From: Ramlibacter agri
Lineage (GTDB): Bacteria > Pseudomonadota > Gammaproteobacteria > Burkholderiales > Burkholderiaceae_C
NCBI RefSeq assembly: GCF_012927085.1
Contig: NZ_JABBFX010000001.1
Coordinates: 2,976,001 to 3,040,000 of the forward strand
Direction: 5' to 3'
Length of the DNA stretch: 64,000 bases
Made by a program: the position numbers and the translations under genes. The notes beneath the pieces are model-generated. The model saw only the letters and a program-made list of their open reading frames with translations. It was not told where the DNA came from and made no database searches. This document shows positions 25,792 through 33,122 of this stretch, piece by piece (the first letter of the stretch is position 1; every line of letters begins with the position of its first letter).

Positions 25792-26094
25792 ATGCGCCTG
25801 GTTGTCCTCCTGCCCATCCTCCTCGCCGCCTGCGCGTCCAGCCCGCCGCCGTACCTGGACCTGGCGAGCTACGCCTGCTCGGACGGCACCACGCTGCGGG
25901 TGCATTACGCCACCGATGGCGCGCACGTCACCTTGCCGGATGACTCGGTCCTGATCCTGCCGCAGCAGCCATCGGGCATGCGATTCGCGGCGGGGCCGTG
26001 TGAGTTGCGGCCGAGGGATGGAGATGCGACTTGGACCGCTGCGCCGCGTGCGTTGGTGGCGTGCAGGGGCGAAGGTACGCTCTGGAGCCGCTAA
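25792..26094 (+). CDS. Small lipoprotein, possibly MliC-like
   Basis: This 100-residue protein has a lipoprotein signal with lipobox LLAAC (Cys14). The mature part 'SYACSDGTTLRVHYATDGAHVTLPDDSVLILPQQPSGMRFAAG' follows the pattern of MliC-type lysozyme inhibitors ('f.C.dG..l.v.y...', strand, 'SG.ry'), ending with Trp and Cys. The match is suggestive only. Its stop overlaps the stop of the convergent broken HEPN gene by 2 bases. Confidence 0.72.
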   Translation: MRLVVLLPILLAACASSPPPYLDLASYACSDGTTLRVHYATDGAHVTLPDDSVLILPQQPSGMRFAAGPCELRPRDGDATWTAAPRALVACRGEGTLWSR

Positions 26095-26380
26095 GGCGAG
26101 TCGAGCAGGACGCGCTGCAGCGCATCGGCGACGGCATACGTTGCGGTGATCAGGTCGGCCAAGAGGCGTTCATCGACTTCCAGCAGCCCTTCGTATTCGC
26201 CGAGATTCCTCGTCGCATGACACTTGGCCAGCACGCGCCACACTTCGGGTCCGAGCTTCAGCGTGTGTGGCAGCAGCTGGAAGACGATGTATCGGTTCGC
26301 CGGGCGGTAACCGGCACAGCCGGCGGCTCCCTGCGCAAGGGCTTGCCGGGACCGCAGAGGTTCTCAGGCTCCGAGGCCAT
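26091..26380 (-). pseudogene. Broken HEPN-domain gene (partner of nucleotidyltransferase)
   Basis: Two pieces of one gene lie in different frames. An ATG at 26378-26380, overlapping the nucleotidyltransferase stop by 17 bases, starts 'MASEPENLCGPGKPL', like the 'LENLL.IGKL' opening of HEPN proteins linked to this nucleotidyltransferase family. In another frame, down to the TAG at 26091-26093, the strand reads 'GYRPANRYIVFQLLPHTLKL', 'VWRVLAKCHATRNLGEYEGL' and 'VDERLLADLITATYAVADAL', the family's conserved C-terminal half. About 45 residues between these parts are missing, and the frame is lost near 26330-26350. The product would be non-functional. I translated this by hand. Confidence 0.72.
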
Positions 26381-26951
26381 GCAGGATCTCCTCCTGCCCG
26401 ATCAGCCAGATCTTCGGCTGCGCGAGCACTCGTCGGACGAAGGCATTGTCCTGTTTCGAGCGCTTTGCAAGTTGTGCGGTCGTATACACGGTGGGGTTCA
26501 CGGGCCGGCCCAGGCTGACCGACGCGGGCTCCAACGCTCCGAAGATGTCCGCGTAGCCAAGTGATTCGCTGAGGACCATGACGTCGATATCGCTCTCGGC
26601 GGTGTCGACCTGCTTGGCCACGGATCCGAAAACGAAGGCCGCGTCGATCCGCGCGGCCAGCGGCGCGAGCGCCTCGCGCAGGACATCGGCGAGACCGAAG
26701 GTCTTCAGCACCAACCTGCGCAGCTCGCCGTAGACGGGCGCTGCTTCATTGGCCTGGTAGTGTTTCTGGTTGCCGATGCTCGTGACCTTCAGCAGTCCGG
26801 CGGCGGTGAGGTCGGCCAACTCCCGTTGCACGGCGCCGCGGCCCGATTGCGCCAAGGCCATGACCTCGGACGCGAAGAAACTCCTGTTCGGATTGCCGAA
26901 CAAGATTCCCAGGACGCGTTGCCGTACCCTGGGGAACAGGGCATCGGCCAT
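26364..26951 (-). CDS. Winged-helix nucleotidyltransferase (MNT-type, orphaned)
   Basis: This 195-residue protein has an N-terminal winged helix (about 1-75, 'SFFASEVMALAQSGRGAVQRELADL' and 'GNQKHYQAN') and a minimal nucleotidyltransferase domain (about 85-195) with the catalytic 'FVFGSVAKQVDTAESDIDVMV' (GS then D.D). In related pairs the enzyme is the antitoxin or partner of a HEPN protein, and some add AMP to HEPN tyrosines. Here the HEPN gene next to it is broken. The start at 26951 (MADALF) fits the family; an upstream ATG at 26985-26987 would add 12 residues but sits inside the palindrome at 26970-26997. Confidence 0.85.
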   Translation of the reverse strand: MADALFPRVRQRVLGILFGNPNRSFFASEVMALAQSGRGAVQRELADLTAAGLLKVTSIGNQKHYQANEAAPVYGELRRLVLKTFGLADVLREALAPLAARIDAAFVFGSVAKQVDTAESDIDVMVLSESLGYADIFGALEPASVSLGRPVNPTVYTTAQLAKRSKQDNAFVRRVLAQPKIWLIGQEEILHGLGA

Positions 26952-26969
26952 GGTTATCGCGGTTGTACT

Positions 26970-26997
26970 CAAATTGGGTACGATCATACCCGATTTG
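26970..26997. promoter_or_regulatory. Palindromic operator of the nucleotidyltransferase gene
   Basis: Arms CAAATTGGGTA and TACCCGATTTG (10 of 11 pairs) are separated by cgatca. It lies 19 bases before the chosen start at 26951. Because the protein carries a winged helix, autoregulation through this site is likely; the AT content stands out from the G+C-rich surroundings. Confidence 0.65.
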
Positions 26998-27016
26998 GGG
27001 TTAAGCGCCGCTAGCC

Positions 27017-28804
27017 CTATTTCCCGAAGCTGTCCTTCAACCCCGTCACCCGGTTGAACACCGGCTTCCCCGCCGCGTGATCCTTCCGATCCGCCACGAA
27101 GTAGCCGTGCCGCTCGAACTGGAACTTCTCGTCGCCGTGCGCCTTGCCTAGCGACGGCTCCACATAGGCCGTCACCAGCTTCAGCGAATCCGGGTTCAGC
27201 TCCTCGAGGAAGTCGCGGTCACCGGCGCCGGGCTGCGGCACGGAGAACAGGCGGTCATACATGCGTACTTCCGCCTTCACGCCATCGGCCACGCCGACCC
27301 AGGTGATGTTGCCTTTCACCTTCACGGCATCCGCACCGGGCGTGCCGCTCTTGGTGTCCGGCACCAGGCGAGCCTGGATCTCGGTCACTGCACCGGAGGC
27401 ATCGCGCGTCGCGCCGACGCACTCGATCACATGGCCGTACTTCATCCGCACCTTGTTCCCCGGGAACAGGCGGAAGAAGCCCTTCGGCGGCGTGTCTTCG
27501 TAGTCGGTGCGCTCCACCCACAGCTCGCGGCCGAACATGAAGTCGCGGCGGCCGCGCGACGGATCGTGCGGATGCACCGGCGCCGAGCAGGGATCCAGGT
27601 GGCCCGCACCCATCAGCTCGTCCCAGTTCGTGACCACCATCTTCACGGGGTCCAGCACCGCCATCGCGCGCGCCGCCTTCGGGTCGAGGTCGTCGCGCAG
27701 CGCGATTTCCAGCGTCGAATAGTCGATCCACGAATCGGCCTTGCTCACGCCGATGCGGTCGGCGAACAGGCGCAGCGACTCAGGCGTGTAGCCGCGACGG
27801 CGCATGCCCACGATCGTCGGCATGCGCGGGTCGTCCCAGCCGGACACATGGCCCTGGTCCACCAGCTGCTTCAGCTTGCGCTTGCTGGTGAGCACGTAGG
27901 TCAGGTTCAGGCGCGCGAATTCGTACTGGCGCGGATGCGGCGTGTTGATCAGCCCGCCTTCGGCCAGGCGATCGAGCAGCCAGTCGTAGAACGGCCGCTG
28001 GTCCTCGAACTCCAGCGTGCAGATGCTGTGGGTGATGTTCTCCAGCGCGTCCTCGATCGGGTGCGCGAAGGTGTACATCGGGTAGATGCACCACTTGCTG
28101 CCCGTGTTGTGGTGCTCCGCATGCTTGATCCGGTAGATCGTCGGGTCGCGCATGTTGATGTTCGGGCTGGCCATGTCGATCCTGGCGCGCAGCACGGCGG
28201 AGCCATCGGGCAGCTTGCCGTCGCGCATGTCGCGCAGGCGCTGCAGGTTCTCCTCGATCGAGCGGCTGCGGAAGGGGCTGTCCACGCCCGGCCGGCCGAA
28301 GTCGCCGCGGTTCACGCGCATCTCTTCCGGCGTCTGCTCGTCCACGTAGGCGAAGCCGGCCTCGACCAGGTACTCGGCCGCGCGGTACATGAAGTCGAAG
28401 TAGTCGCTGGCCTGGTACAGGTGCGTGATGCCGTTCGCGTCCCAGCCGTAGCCCAGCCAGTGCACCGCGTCCTTGATGCCGTCGACGTACTCCTGCTCCT
28501 CCTTCTCGGGGTTGGTGTCGTCGAAGCGCAGGTGGCAGATGCCCTGGTAGTCCTGGGCCAGCCCGAAGTTCAGGCAGATGCTCTTGGCGTGGCCCACGTG
28601 CAGGTAGCCGTTGGGCTCGGGCGGGAACCGGGTACGGATGCGCGCGGGGTCGGCCGGGCCGGCCTTCTGCTGGGCGCCATCGGCGGGATGGCCGGACCAG
28701 TGCCGGCCGGCGTAGGTGCCTTGTTCCAGGTCGCGCTCGATCACTTGCCGCAGGAAGTTGCTGGGCTTGGGCGCGCCTTCTTTGCTGTCATTCGGGGAAG
28801 CCAT
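27017..28804 (-). CDS. glnS: Glutaminyl-tRNA synthetase
   Basis: This 595-residue class I synthetase charges tRNA-Gln in the cytoplasm. It has 'RFPPEPNGYLHVGHAKSICLNFGLA' (HIGH motif at about 69-72), 'LRFDDTNPEKEE', the GlnRS-specific 'FSRLNLTYVLTSKRKL'-type region (here LNLTYVLTSKRKLKQLV, KMSKS-equivalent) and the two-barrel anticodon-binding end 'FQFERHGYFVADRKDH'. Length fits the bacterial GlnRS with a slightly extended N-terminus. It is monocistronic; about 205 bases lie before the next rightward gene. Having GlnRS implies tRNA-Gln is charged directly here. Confidence 0.97.
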   Translation of the reverse strand: MASPNDSKEGAPKPSNFLRQVIERDLEQGTYAGRHWSGHPADGAQQKAGPADPARIRTRFPPEPNGYLHVGHAKSICLNFGLAQDYQGICHLRFDDTNPEKEEQEYVDGIKDAVHWLGYGWDANGITHLYQASDYFDFMYRAAEYLVEAGFAYVDEQTPEEMRVNRGDFGRPGVDSPFRSRSIEENLQRLRDMRDGKLPDGSAVLRARIDMASPNINMRDPTIYRIKHAEHHNTGSKWCIYPMYTFAHPIEDALENITHSICTLEFEDQRPFYDWLLDRLAEGGLINTPHPRQYEFARLNLTYVLTSKRKLKQLVDQGHVSGWDDPRMPTIVGMRRRGYTPESLRLFADRIGVSKADSWIDYSTLEIALRDDLDPKAARAMAVLDPVKMVVTNWDELMGAGHLDPCSAPVHPHDPSRGRRDFMFGRELWVERTDYEDTPPKGFFRLFPGNKVRMKYGHVIECVGATRDASGAVTEIQARLVPDTKSGTPGADAVKVKGNITWVGVADGVKAEVRMYDRLFSVPQPGAGDRDFLEELNPDSLKLVTAYVEPSLGKAHGDEKFQFERHGYFVADRKDHAAGKPVFNRVTGLKDSFGK

Positions 28805-29010
28805 ATCCCATCGATTTTGTCATGCCTGCATGCAGGGGCCGGGCGGGCCCCCGGCAGGCCGCTGCGAACTAAGGGATACGGCCGGGTTACGACTGGCAAC
28901 GGGAATCACCGGACAGCCGTAATCAGTACGCGCTCACGCACGTTAAATCGGGGAGGGCATGCCGCCTGGCCCAGAAGGTCGGGCGGGCATGGCCGAATCC
29001 AAGGAGTCTT

Positions 29011-29313
29011 ATGAAACTGAAATCCATCGCCGTCGTCCTGGCCCTGGCCGCCGCCGGCATCGGCGCCGCCCAGGCGCGCACTTCCGTCGGCGTGTCCGTC
29101 GGCATCGGCCTGCCGGGCATCGCCATCGGCGCGCCGGTCTATGCCGCGCCGGTTTATGCACCGGCGCCCGTGTACGTGGCTCCGCAGCCGGTCTACATGG
29201 CCCCGCAGCCCGTGTACGTCGCGCCGCCGGTCTATGTGCGGCCCGCGCCGGTGGTCTACGCGCCGGTCTATTACGGTCCGCACCGTGCCTGGCGCGGCCG
29301 CCACTGGCACTGA
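29011..29313 (+). CDS. Small exported Pro-Val-Tyr repeat protein
   Basis: This 100-residue protein has a signal peptide (about 1-22, ending AQA) and then a repeat of 'APVYAAPVYAPAPVYVAPQP' type (PVY units, about 48-90) and a basic His-rich end 'HRAWRGRHWH'. Such short repeat proteins are common in Burkholderiales and are thought to lie in the envelope; function unknown. A strong AAGGAG precedes the start. A terminator follows at 29361-29389. Confidence 0.82.
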   Translation: MKLKSIAVVLALAAAGIGAAQARTSVGVSVGIGLPGIAIGAPVYAAPVYAPAPVYVAPQPVYMAPQPVYVAPPVYVRPAPVVYAPVYYGPHRAWRGRHWH

Positions 29314-29360
29314 GCAGCGCTCCGGATTCCTGACGCCAGAACAGGAGCTCCAAGCGATTC

Positions 29361-29389
29361 GGCCCCGGGTCACCCTGGGGCCTTTTTTT
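29361..29389 (+). terminator. Intrinsic terminator after the PVY repeat gene
   Basis: Nine base pairs (GGCCCC G GG with CC T GGGGCC, one G-U) close a four-base loop, followed by seven T residues. It lies 48 bases after the stop. Confidence 0.92.
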
Positions 29390-29456
29390 CGCCTGCCCAC
29401 GGCCGGGGCCTTCTTGCCGTGCCCTTCAGCTCGCTGGGTCGCGCCGTCCCGCGTTG

Positions 29457-29699
29457 CTACTGGTGGTGTTGGTCCTTGCCGGGCTTCTCTTCGTCCGGCG
29501 TCGGGAAGGGCGAAGGCAGCAGCGCCTTCAGCCTCAGTTGGTCGCGCAGGTGCGGCAGCACGCTTTCGCTGCCTCTGCCGCTATGGCCCTGCGCCGTCGC
29601 CCGCTCGACATAGCCGCGCGTCCTGCGCTGGCCGCCGCCGCGGTCGGAGAGCCGCCTGCGCGGCGTCTCGCGGTCGTCCTGGGGTTTTCCGTCTTTCAT
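29457..29699 (-). CDS. Small basic hypothetical protein
   Basis: This 80-residue protein (MKDGKPQDDRETPRRRL...) is highly charged and probably largely disordered: 'DRGGGQRRTRGYVERATAQG' then 'HLRDQLRLKALLPSPFPTP'. No family is recognised. Support for coding is a good GAGGAAAG site 9 bases before the ATG and a clear open frame; against it is the lack of a recognised relative and the G+C bias that makes chance frames common. Confidence 0.5.
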   Translation of the reverse strand: MKDGKPQDDRETPRRRLSDRGGGQRRTRGYVERATAQGHSGRGSESVLPHLRDQLRLKALLPSPFPTPDEEKPGKDQHHQ

Positions 29700-29807
29700 G
29701 TGCACTTCTTTCCTCTGAGTGTGTTTACAGAGTAAAGACAGTGCAAAGGTTTGCATGCCGGCCCTGCCCGGCGGTGGACGTCAGACGGAGACGACCGAGC
29801 GGTACCC

Positions 29808-29840
29808 AAAAAAAAGAACCCCCAGGTCAGACCTGGGGGT
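29808..29840 (-). terminator. Strong leftward intrinsic terminator with no protein gene upstream
   Basis: Read leftward, ACCCCCAGGT and ACCTGGGGGT (10 bp, loop ctg) are followed by TCTTTTTTTT. No protein gene on this strand ends here, so it must end an untranslated transcript or guard the downstream gene from antisense transcription. Confidence 0.88.
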
Positions 29841-29945
29841 AACAATGCCAGTCGCGGGACGGAGGGCCGGACCAGCTCACCCCGGAGGAGGAGGGGACTC
29901 AGAGGAGTCGGGGTGACCGGGAGACGAAACGCGCTTCGTTCGATT
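29808..29945 (-). ncRNA. Candidate C-rich small RNA
   Basis: Leftward reading gives three stem-loops: ACGAA/TTCGT (29924-29939); a TCACCCC/GGGGTGA stem (29877-29916) that contains the small hairpin GACTC-CTCT-GAGTC and an unpaired CCCTCCTCCTCC; and the terminator above. The unpaired C-rich run resembles the anti-Shine-Dalgarno loops of trans-acting small RNAs. No promoter could be placed with confidence, so the 5' end is a guess. It may also be just a structured antisense leader. Confidence 0.38.
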
Positions 29946-30119
29946 TGTCGGTTGCGGAGCGCCTTTCGTGCAATTCGATGGCTTGTAGTAGACACGGGAG
30001 GATGCGCCACGCCCTGTAGGACAGGACCCACAGGCTCTGCCAGACAGCAGCCCTAACTGCGGCTCCAGCCCAGCCGCGCAACCCCATCCTCGTGCAATCG
30101 CGACTATGCTGGCCCAGCC

Positions 30120-30875
30120 ATGAATTCCGCTTCTGATTCCGGCACCCGCCACCACACCGTGCTCGTGGTGGACGACAACGCCACGTCCCGTTATTCCCTG
30201 TCGCGCGTGCTGCGCGCCGCGGGCTTCGCCACGGTGGAAACCGCGGGCGGGGCCGAGGCCCTGGAGATGGCCGCCAAGGAGGGCGTCGCCGCCATCGTGC
30301 TGGACGTTCACCTGCCGGACCTGCACGGCTTCGAGGTCTGTCGCCTGCTGCGCAGCCAGCCGGCCACTTCCACCTTGCCGGTCATCCACGTGTCGGCGGT
30401 CCATGTGCAGCCGGACGACCACGCCACCGGCCTGCGCACCGGCGCCGACGCCTACCTGGTCAGCCCGGTGGAACCGCAGGTGCTGGTGAGCACCGTGGAG
30501 GCGCTGATCCGCTCGCGCGCCTTCGAAGCCGACGTGCGCCACAGCGAGATGCGCTTCCGCGGCGTCTTCGAGAACGTCGCGGCCGCCATCGCCCTGGTCG
30601 ATGCGGAAAGCCGCTTCGTCGAGGCCAACGAGGCCTTCGCCGCGCTGGTCGGCCAGCCGCGCCAGCAGTTGGAAGGCCGCCGCGTCGCCACGCTGGCGCC
30701 GGCGCGCTGGACCCTGCAGGTGGAGCAGGCAGTGACCAAGTGGAGCCAGTCCTGGCAAGGCGAGTTTCCTCTGCGCGCGGCCGACGGCACGCACGTGCAG
30801 ATCTCCTGGTGCGTGACGCCGCACGTCGAAGAGGGCTACGCGGTCGCGTATGCCCGTCCGGCGCACGCTTCCTAG
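30120..30875 (+). CDS. Receiver-PAS protein with degenerate receiver
   Basis: This 251-residue protein has an N-terminal receiver (about 12-128) with acidic pair DD at 18-19 and phospho-acceptor D62, but the conserved Lys is replaced by Ser115 in 'AYLVSPVEPQ', so phosphorylation signalling is probably weakened or different. A PAS domain (about 140-235) follows. No output domain is present, so it may act as an adaptor that passes a small-molecule or redox cue to another protein. It faces the LytTR cluster; a palindromic repeat lies in the gap. Confidence 0.88.
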   Translation: MNSASDSGTRHHTVLVVDDNATSRYSLSRVLRAAGFATVETAGGAEALEMAAKEGVAAIVLDVHLPDLHGFEVCRLLRSQPATSTLPVIHVSAVHVQPDDHATGLRTGADAYLVSPVEPQVLVSTVEALIRSRAFEADVRHSEMRFRGVFENVAAAIALVDAESRFVEANEAFAALVGQPRQQLEGRRVATLAPARWTLQVEQAVTKWSQSWQGEFPLRAADGTHVQISWCVTPHVEEGYAVAYARPAHAS

Positions 30876-30893
30876 TTCAGCGGGCTTGGGCAG

Positions 30894-30919
30894 GCTGGGT
30901 TGCGCGCCAGCGCCCCCCA
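30894..30919. repeat. Palindromic intergenic repeat, copy 2
   Basis: This is the same hairpin as at 5984-6009: arms CTGGG/CCCAG and TGCGC/GCGCC around gcca, so the inner stem has one pair fewer than copy 1. It again lies between convergent genes (receiver-PAS and LytTR) and in the same orientation. Confidence 0.65.
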
Positions 30920-30923
30920 GCAG

Positions 30924-31712
30924 TCACATCGCCTTGAACAAGTGCGCGTAAAGCCGGCTCACGGCCAGCTTGTCCTTGCGCCCCTTCAAGGCCAGGTGCA
31001 GTTTCCCCGCCTCGTCCCGCAGCACGCTCTCGATCGCGGTCGCCCGCACAACGGTTCCGCGATGCACCTGCCAGAACAGGTTCGCATCCAGCTGCGGCAG
31101 CAGCTCCTTCAGCGGCGTGCGGATCAGGACCTCGTGCTCGCCGGTCACCACCCGCACGTACTTGTCGGCCGCCTCGAAAAACACCACTTCTTCCACCGGC
31201 ACCATGCGGATGCTGCTGCCCACGCTGGCCTGGATCACCTTCAGCTGCGCGGCCGGCGCGGCCGGCGCGCCGGCCAGCAGGTGGCGCAATTGCTCCAGCG
31301 TGGCGTCCATGGGCAGGCTGGCACGGCGCGCCAGCACGCCGCGTACCTTCTCCACCGTCTTCTGCAGGCGGCTCGCCTGCACCGGTTTCAGCACATAGTC
31401 CACCGCCTGCGCCTCGAAGGCCTGCACGGCGTACTGGTCGTAGGCGGTGACGAACACCAGCGCGGGGAAGGGCGCGTCGGCGGGCCAGGCATCGGCCAGG
31501 TCGGCCGCCGCTTCCAGGCCGCCCTGGCCCGGCATGCGGATGTCGAAGAACAGCACCTCGGGGCGCTGCTGCAGCGCGGCCTCCACCGCGGCGGCGCCGT
31601 CGCCGACCATGGCCAGCACTTCCAGCTCCGGCCAGGCACGTTTCAGTTCCGCCTGCAGCGCTTGCGCGAGCAGCGGTTCGTCTTCGGCGATCAGGGCGGT
31701 GGTCACTGGCAA
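30924..31712 (-). CDS. LytTR-type response regulator
   Basis: This 262-residue regulator has a receiver (about 1-125, acidic pair E10-D11, phospho-acceptor D57 in FFDIRMPGQGG, Lys109) and a C-terminal LytTR DNA-binding domain (about 155-260, 'VGSSIRMVPVEEVVFFEAADKYVRVV', 'LKELLPQLDANLFWQVHRGTVVRATAIESV'). AlgR/LytR regulators bind direct repeats upstream of targets. The kinase at 31763-32815 is its evident partner; 50 bases separate them. Targets may include the flanking 2TM genes. Confidence 0.93.
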   Translation of the reverse strand: MPVTTALIAEDEPLLAQALQAELKRAWPELEVLAMVGDGAAAVEAALQQRPEVLFFDIRMPGQGGLEAAADLADAWPADAPFPALVFVTAYDQYAVQAFEAQAVDYVLKPVQASRLQKTVEKVRGVLARRASLPMDATLEQLRHLLAGAPAAPAAQLKVIQASVGSSIRMVPVEEVVFFEAADKYVRVVTGEHEVLIRTPLKELLPQLDANLFWQVHRGTVVRATAIESVLRDEAGKLHLALKGRKDKLAVSRLYAHLFKAM

Positions 31713-31762
31713 ACCTCCATGCTACGCATTGCGGTACTCGCCCTTGGGGCGGCCCTGCGGGC

Positions 31763-32815
31763 TCATGTCGCGGCGAGGGGCAGGGTGATGCGGGTGCGCG
31801 CGCCCGTGCCCGGTGCGCTCTCGAATTCATAGCGGGCGGCTTCGCCATAGAGCGCCGCCAGGCGCTGGCGCACCTGCGTCAGGCCGAAGCCGCCGCCGTT
31901 CGGGGCGGGCGCGCCGGCGCCGGCGCCGGCGCCGCTGTCGCTGATCTCCAGCACCAGCTGCGCGTCTTCGCTGCGGGCGCGCACCTCGATGCGGCCGCCC
32001 TGCACCTGCGGCTCCAGGCCGTGCTTGATGCTGTTCTCCACGATCGGCTGCAGCAGCAAGGTTGGCACCGGGCGCGCCGCCAGCTCCGGCGGCAAGGCCA
32101 GTTCGTAGGCCAGGCGCGGGCCCATGCGGATGGACATCAGCTCCAGGTAGTCGTGCAGCCGGTCGAACTCCGCCTGCAGCGAGTGCGTGGTGGTGCGCGA
32201 GGCGTCCAGCGTGGCGCGCAGGTACGCGATCATGTGGTCCAGCATCTGCTGGGCCCGCGCGGGGTCGATGGCGATCAGCACGCGCAGGTTGGCCAGCGTG
32301 TTGAACAGCATGTGCGGTTCCAGCTGCGTCTCGAGCAGCTTCAGGCGCGCCTCGTTGGCGTGGCGCTGCGCCTCGCCCATCTTGCGTTCCAGGTAGCTGC
32401 TGCGGCCGGCGCTATAGAAGTAGTAGCTGCAGGCGATGGTGGCCAGCACGGTGATCATCACCGAGCTGCGCGTCTCGGCCGCCAGGTCCGTGGGCGGCGG
32501 CCCCTGGTACAGGTGGAAGTGCAGGCACAGCACGTCGCCGATGAAGTTGCCCGCGAAGAAGCCGATGACGATGCCCACGATGACGATGGCCACCCCGGGG
32601 AAGCCCTTGGGCCAGCCGGTCTCCTCCGACGAGGGCAGCAGGTGCCGTCCCAGGTCGATGAAGGCCCAGGTCACCATGCCGATGGCCAGCGAATACACCA
32701 GCGGCGGGCCGTAGCCGCGGTCCGGGATGAAGAAGTACTGGATGCTTGCGATGGCCAGGCAGAAGGCCATCACCTGCAGCATGTTCCGCAGCTTGGCGAC
32801 GAGGTCGATGCTCAT
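31763..32815 (-). CDS. LytS/AlgZ-type sensor histidine kinase
   Basis: This 350-residue kinase has four membrane helices (about 12-30, 38-58, 72-98 and 115-135) and a His_kinase domain with 'LETQLEPHMLFNTLANLRVLI' (His168) instead of a classic HisKA, then an HATPase ('LQPIVENSIKHGLEPQ', 'ISDSGAGAGAGAPAPNGGGFGLTQVRQRL'). No separate ligand domain exists, so sensing is probably by the membrane helices. The start overlaps the stop of the upstream 2TM gene as ATGA. Together with the LytTR regulator it makes a two-component system. Confidence 0.93.
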   Translation of the reverse strand: MSIDLVAKLRNMLQVMAFCLAIASIQYFFIPDRGYGPPLVYSLAIGMVTWAFIDLGRHLLPSSEETGWPKGFPGVAIVIVGIVIGFFAGNFIGDVLCLHFHLYQGPPPTDLAAETRSSVMITVLATIACSYYFYSAGRSSYLERKMGEAQRHANEARLKLLETQLEPHMLFNTLANLRVLIAIDPARAQQMLDHMIAYLRATLDASRTTTHSLQAEFDRLHDYLELMSIRMGPRLAYELALPPELAARPVPTLLLQPIVENSIKHGLEPQVQGGRIEVRARSEDAQLVLEISDSGAGAGAGAPAPNGGGFGLTQVRQRLAALYGEAARYEFESAPGTGARTRITLPLAAT

Positions 32816-33111
32816 GGCAGCCGGGACTGCTCGCGCTGCAGGCGCTCGCGCTCGCGCGCCACCATGCGCTCGCGCAGGCCGCTGGACGAACCGAGCACGA
32901 AGACCGAGACGCCGTGCAGCACCACGCCGATGCCCCAGCCGATCGTCGGGAACCAGGTCCAGCGGTGGTGGCCCATGCCGAAATACGCGCCCAGGAACCA
33001 GGCGAGGTTGAACAGCACGTAGATGCAGGCATGCATGTACCAGCCAAGCTTGGCGCCCGCGCGCTTGCGGGCGAGTCTCTCGATCTGTTCGGGGCTGAGC
33101 GGCTGGTGCAT
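32812..33111 (-). CDS. 2TM domain-containing protein (copy 1)
   Basis: This 99-residue protein has an N-terminal helical lead (MHQPLSPEQIERLARKRAGA), two membrane helices (about 23-41 and 55-75) and a charged tail 'GLRERMVARERERLQREQ'. The family is often encoded with LytTR systems; function unknown. It overlaps the kinase gene by 4 bases, so it is translated with it. A paralogue lies at 34154-34429. Confidence 0.88.
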   Translation of the reverse strand: MHQPLSPEQIERLARKRAGAKLGWYMHACIYVLFNLAWFLGAYFGMGHHRWTWFPTIGWGIGVVLHGVSVFVLGSSSGLRERMVARERERLQREQSRLP

Positions 33112-33122
33112 CTCGGACGATT

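Larger units (their letters stand above)
29700..30119. other. 420-base stretch without a protein gene
   Basis: No convincing protein gene is seen. The left end holds the start region of the 29457-29699 gene (TTTAC/GTAAA half-palindrome near 29727-29740). The middle, 29808-29945, contains a leftward terminator and further stem-loops, annotated separately as a candidate small RNA. From 29946 to 30119 I see no clear element beyond the upstream region of the receiver-PAS gene. Confidence 0.6.

Noticed and set aside
29751..30056. 101-codon plus-strand frame in the gene-poor stretch
   Set aside because: It reads through both terminator hairpins, has no ribosome site and the product is an Arg/Gly/Pro mix without pattern.
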